The position numbers and the translations under genes were made by a program. Below, piece by piece: positions 63,675-64,000 of a stretch of DNA of 64,000 bases (within the stretch, counting starts at the first letter, position 1; each line of letters starts with the position of its first letter). The stretch is from NCBI RefSeq assembly GCF_003985125.1, contig NZ_ML133569.1, forward strand, positions 124,001 through 188,000, read 5' to 3'. This stretch comes from Rhizobium phaseoli (GTDB lineage Bacteria > Pseudomonadota > Alphaproteobacteria > Rhizobiales > Rhizobiaceae). Under the pieces are notes generated by a model, which saw nothing but the letters and a program-made list of their open reading frames with translations, had not been told where the DNA came from and ran no database searches.

Positions 63675-64000
<326 letters not shown>

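Overview
The window is chromosomal DNA of a fast-growing rhizobium, most likely Rhizobium of the R. etli / R. leguminosarum group. Three things point there: housekeeping genes of alphaproteobacterial type (eukaryote-like icd, a MaeB malic enzyme fused to a phosphotransacetylase-like domain, CckA, a giant growth-pole-ring protein), rhizobial dispersed palindromic repeats of the RIME kind in several states of decay, and a recA operator of the GAAC-N7-GTAC form described for R. etli. Most genes are GC-rich. A short, visibly AT-richer accessory patch lies at about 56.3-57.7 kb. I found no tRNA, rRNA, CRISPR array, prophage or transposase.

Layout. 0-13.5 kb: a FUSC exporter (cut by the window edge), icd, small enzymes and regulators, alaS, recA and the pseudouridine catabolism pair psuK-psuG. 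13.7-19.3 kb: the cell-cycle kinase gene cckA divergent from a FliO-like membrane gene, then a DUF1062 gene and a dksA-type gene. 19.5-26 kb: sixA, the ycjX/DUF697 pair, the overlapping folP-folB-folK operon and a DUF922 putative protease. 26-35 kb: a candidate small RNA, a ferredoxin, an orphan Hpt phosphotransfer gene, and a 7.1-kb gene for the growth pole ring protein (GPR/RgsE type) behind a perfect CtrA box. 35-46 kb: small enzymes, a DD-carboxypeptidase, a GAF-GGDEF-PilZ-like protein, a complete Mla-type lipid transport operon, an enolase-superfamily epimerase and an MFS transporter. 46-54.6 kb: an LpxH-like phosphoesterase, a flavin oxidase, maeB, an RNase HI gene whose 3' end lies in a RIME repeat, a DUF2865 gene and bluB under a cobalamin riboswitch. 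55-64 kb: a type I DAHP synthase gene (aroG) behind what looks like a complete aromatic-amino-acid attenuator, the accessory patch, nadE, an ABC exporter and, at the right edge, the end of a second, unrelated type II DAHP synthase gene.

Main results. (1) Upstream of aroG sits a 24-codon leader ORF with Phe-Tyr-Trp-Tyr in a row, followed by mutually exclusive hairpins and an intrinsic terminator. Its likely promoter puts transcription start at the leader AUG. This suggests that the type I DAHP synthase is controlled by ribosome-mediated attenuation, while the type II enzyme is encoded separately about 8 kb away. (2) A likely small RNA at 26.2-26.34 kb shows an anti-Shine-Dalgarno CU-rich hairpin loop. 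(3) The perfect CtrA box before the growth pole ring gene places a polar growth gene under the same CckA-CtrA pathway whose kinase is encoded in this window. All functional calls are from reading the sequence. No database search was run.
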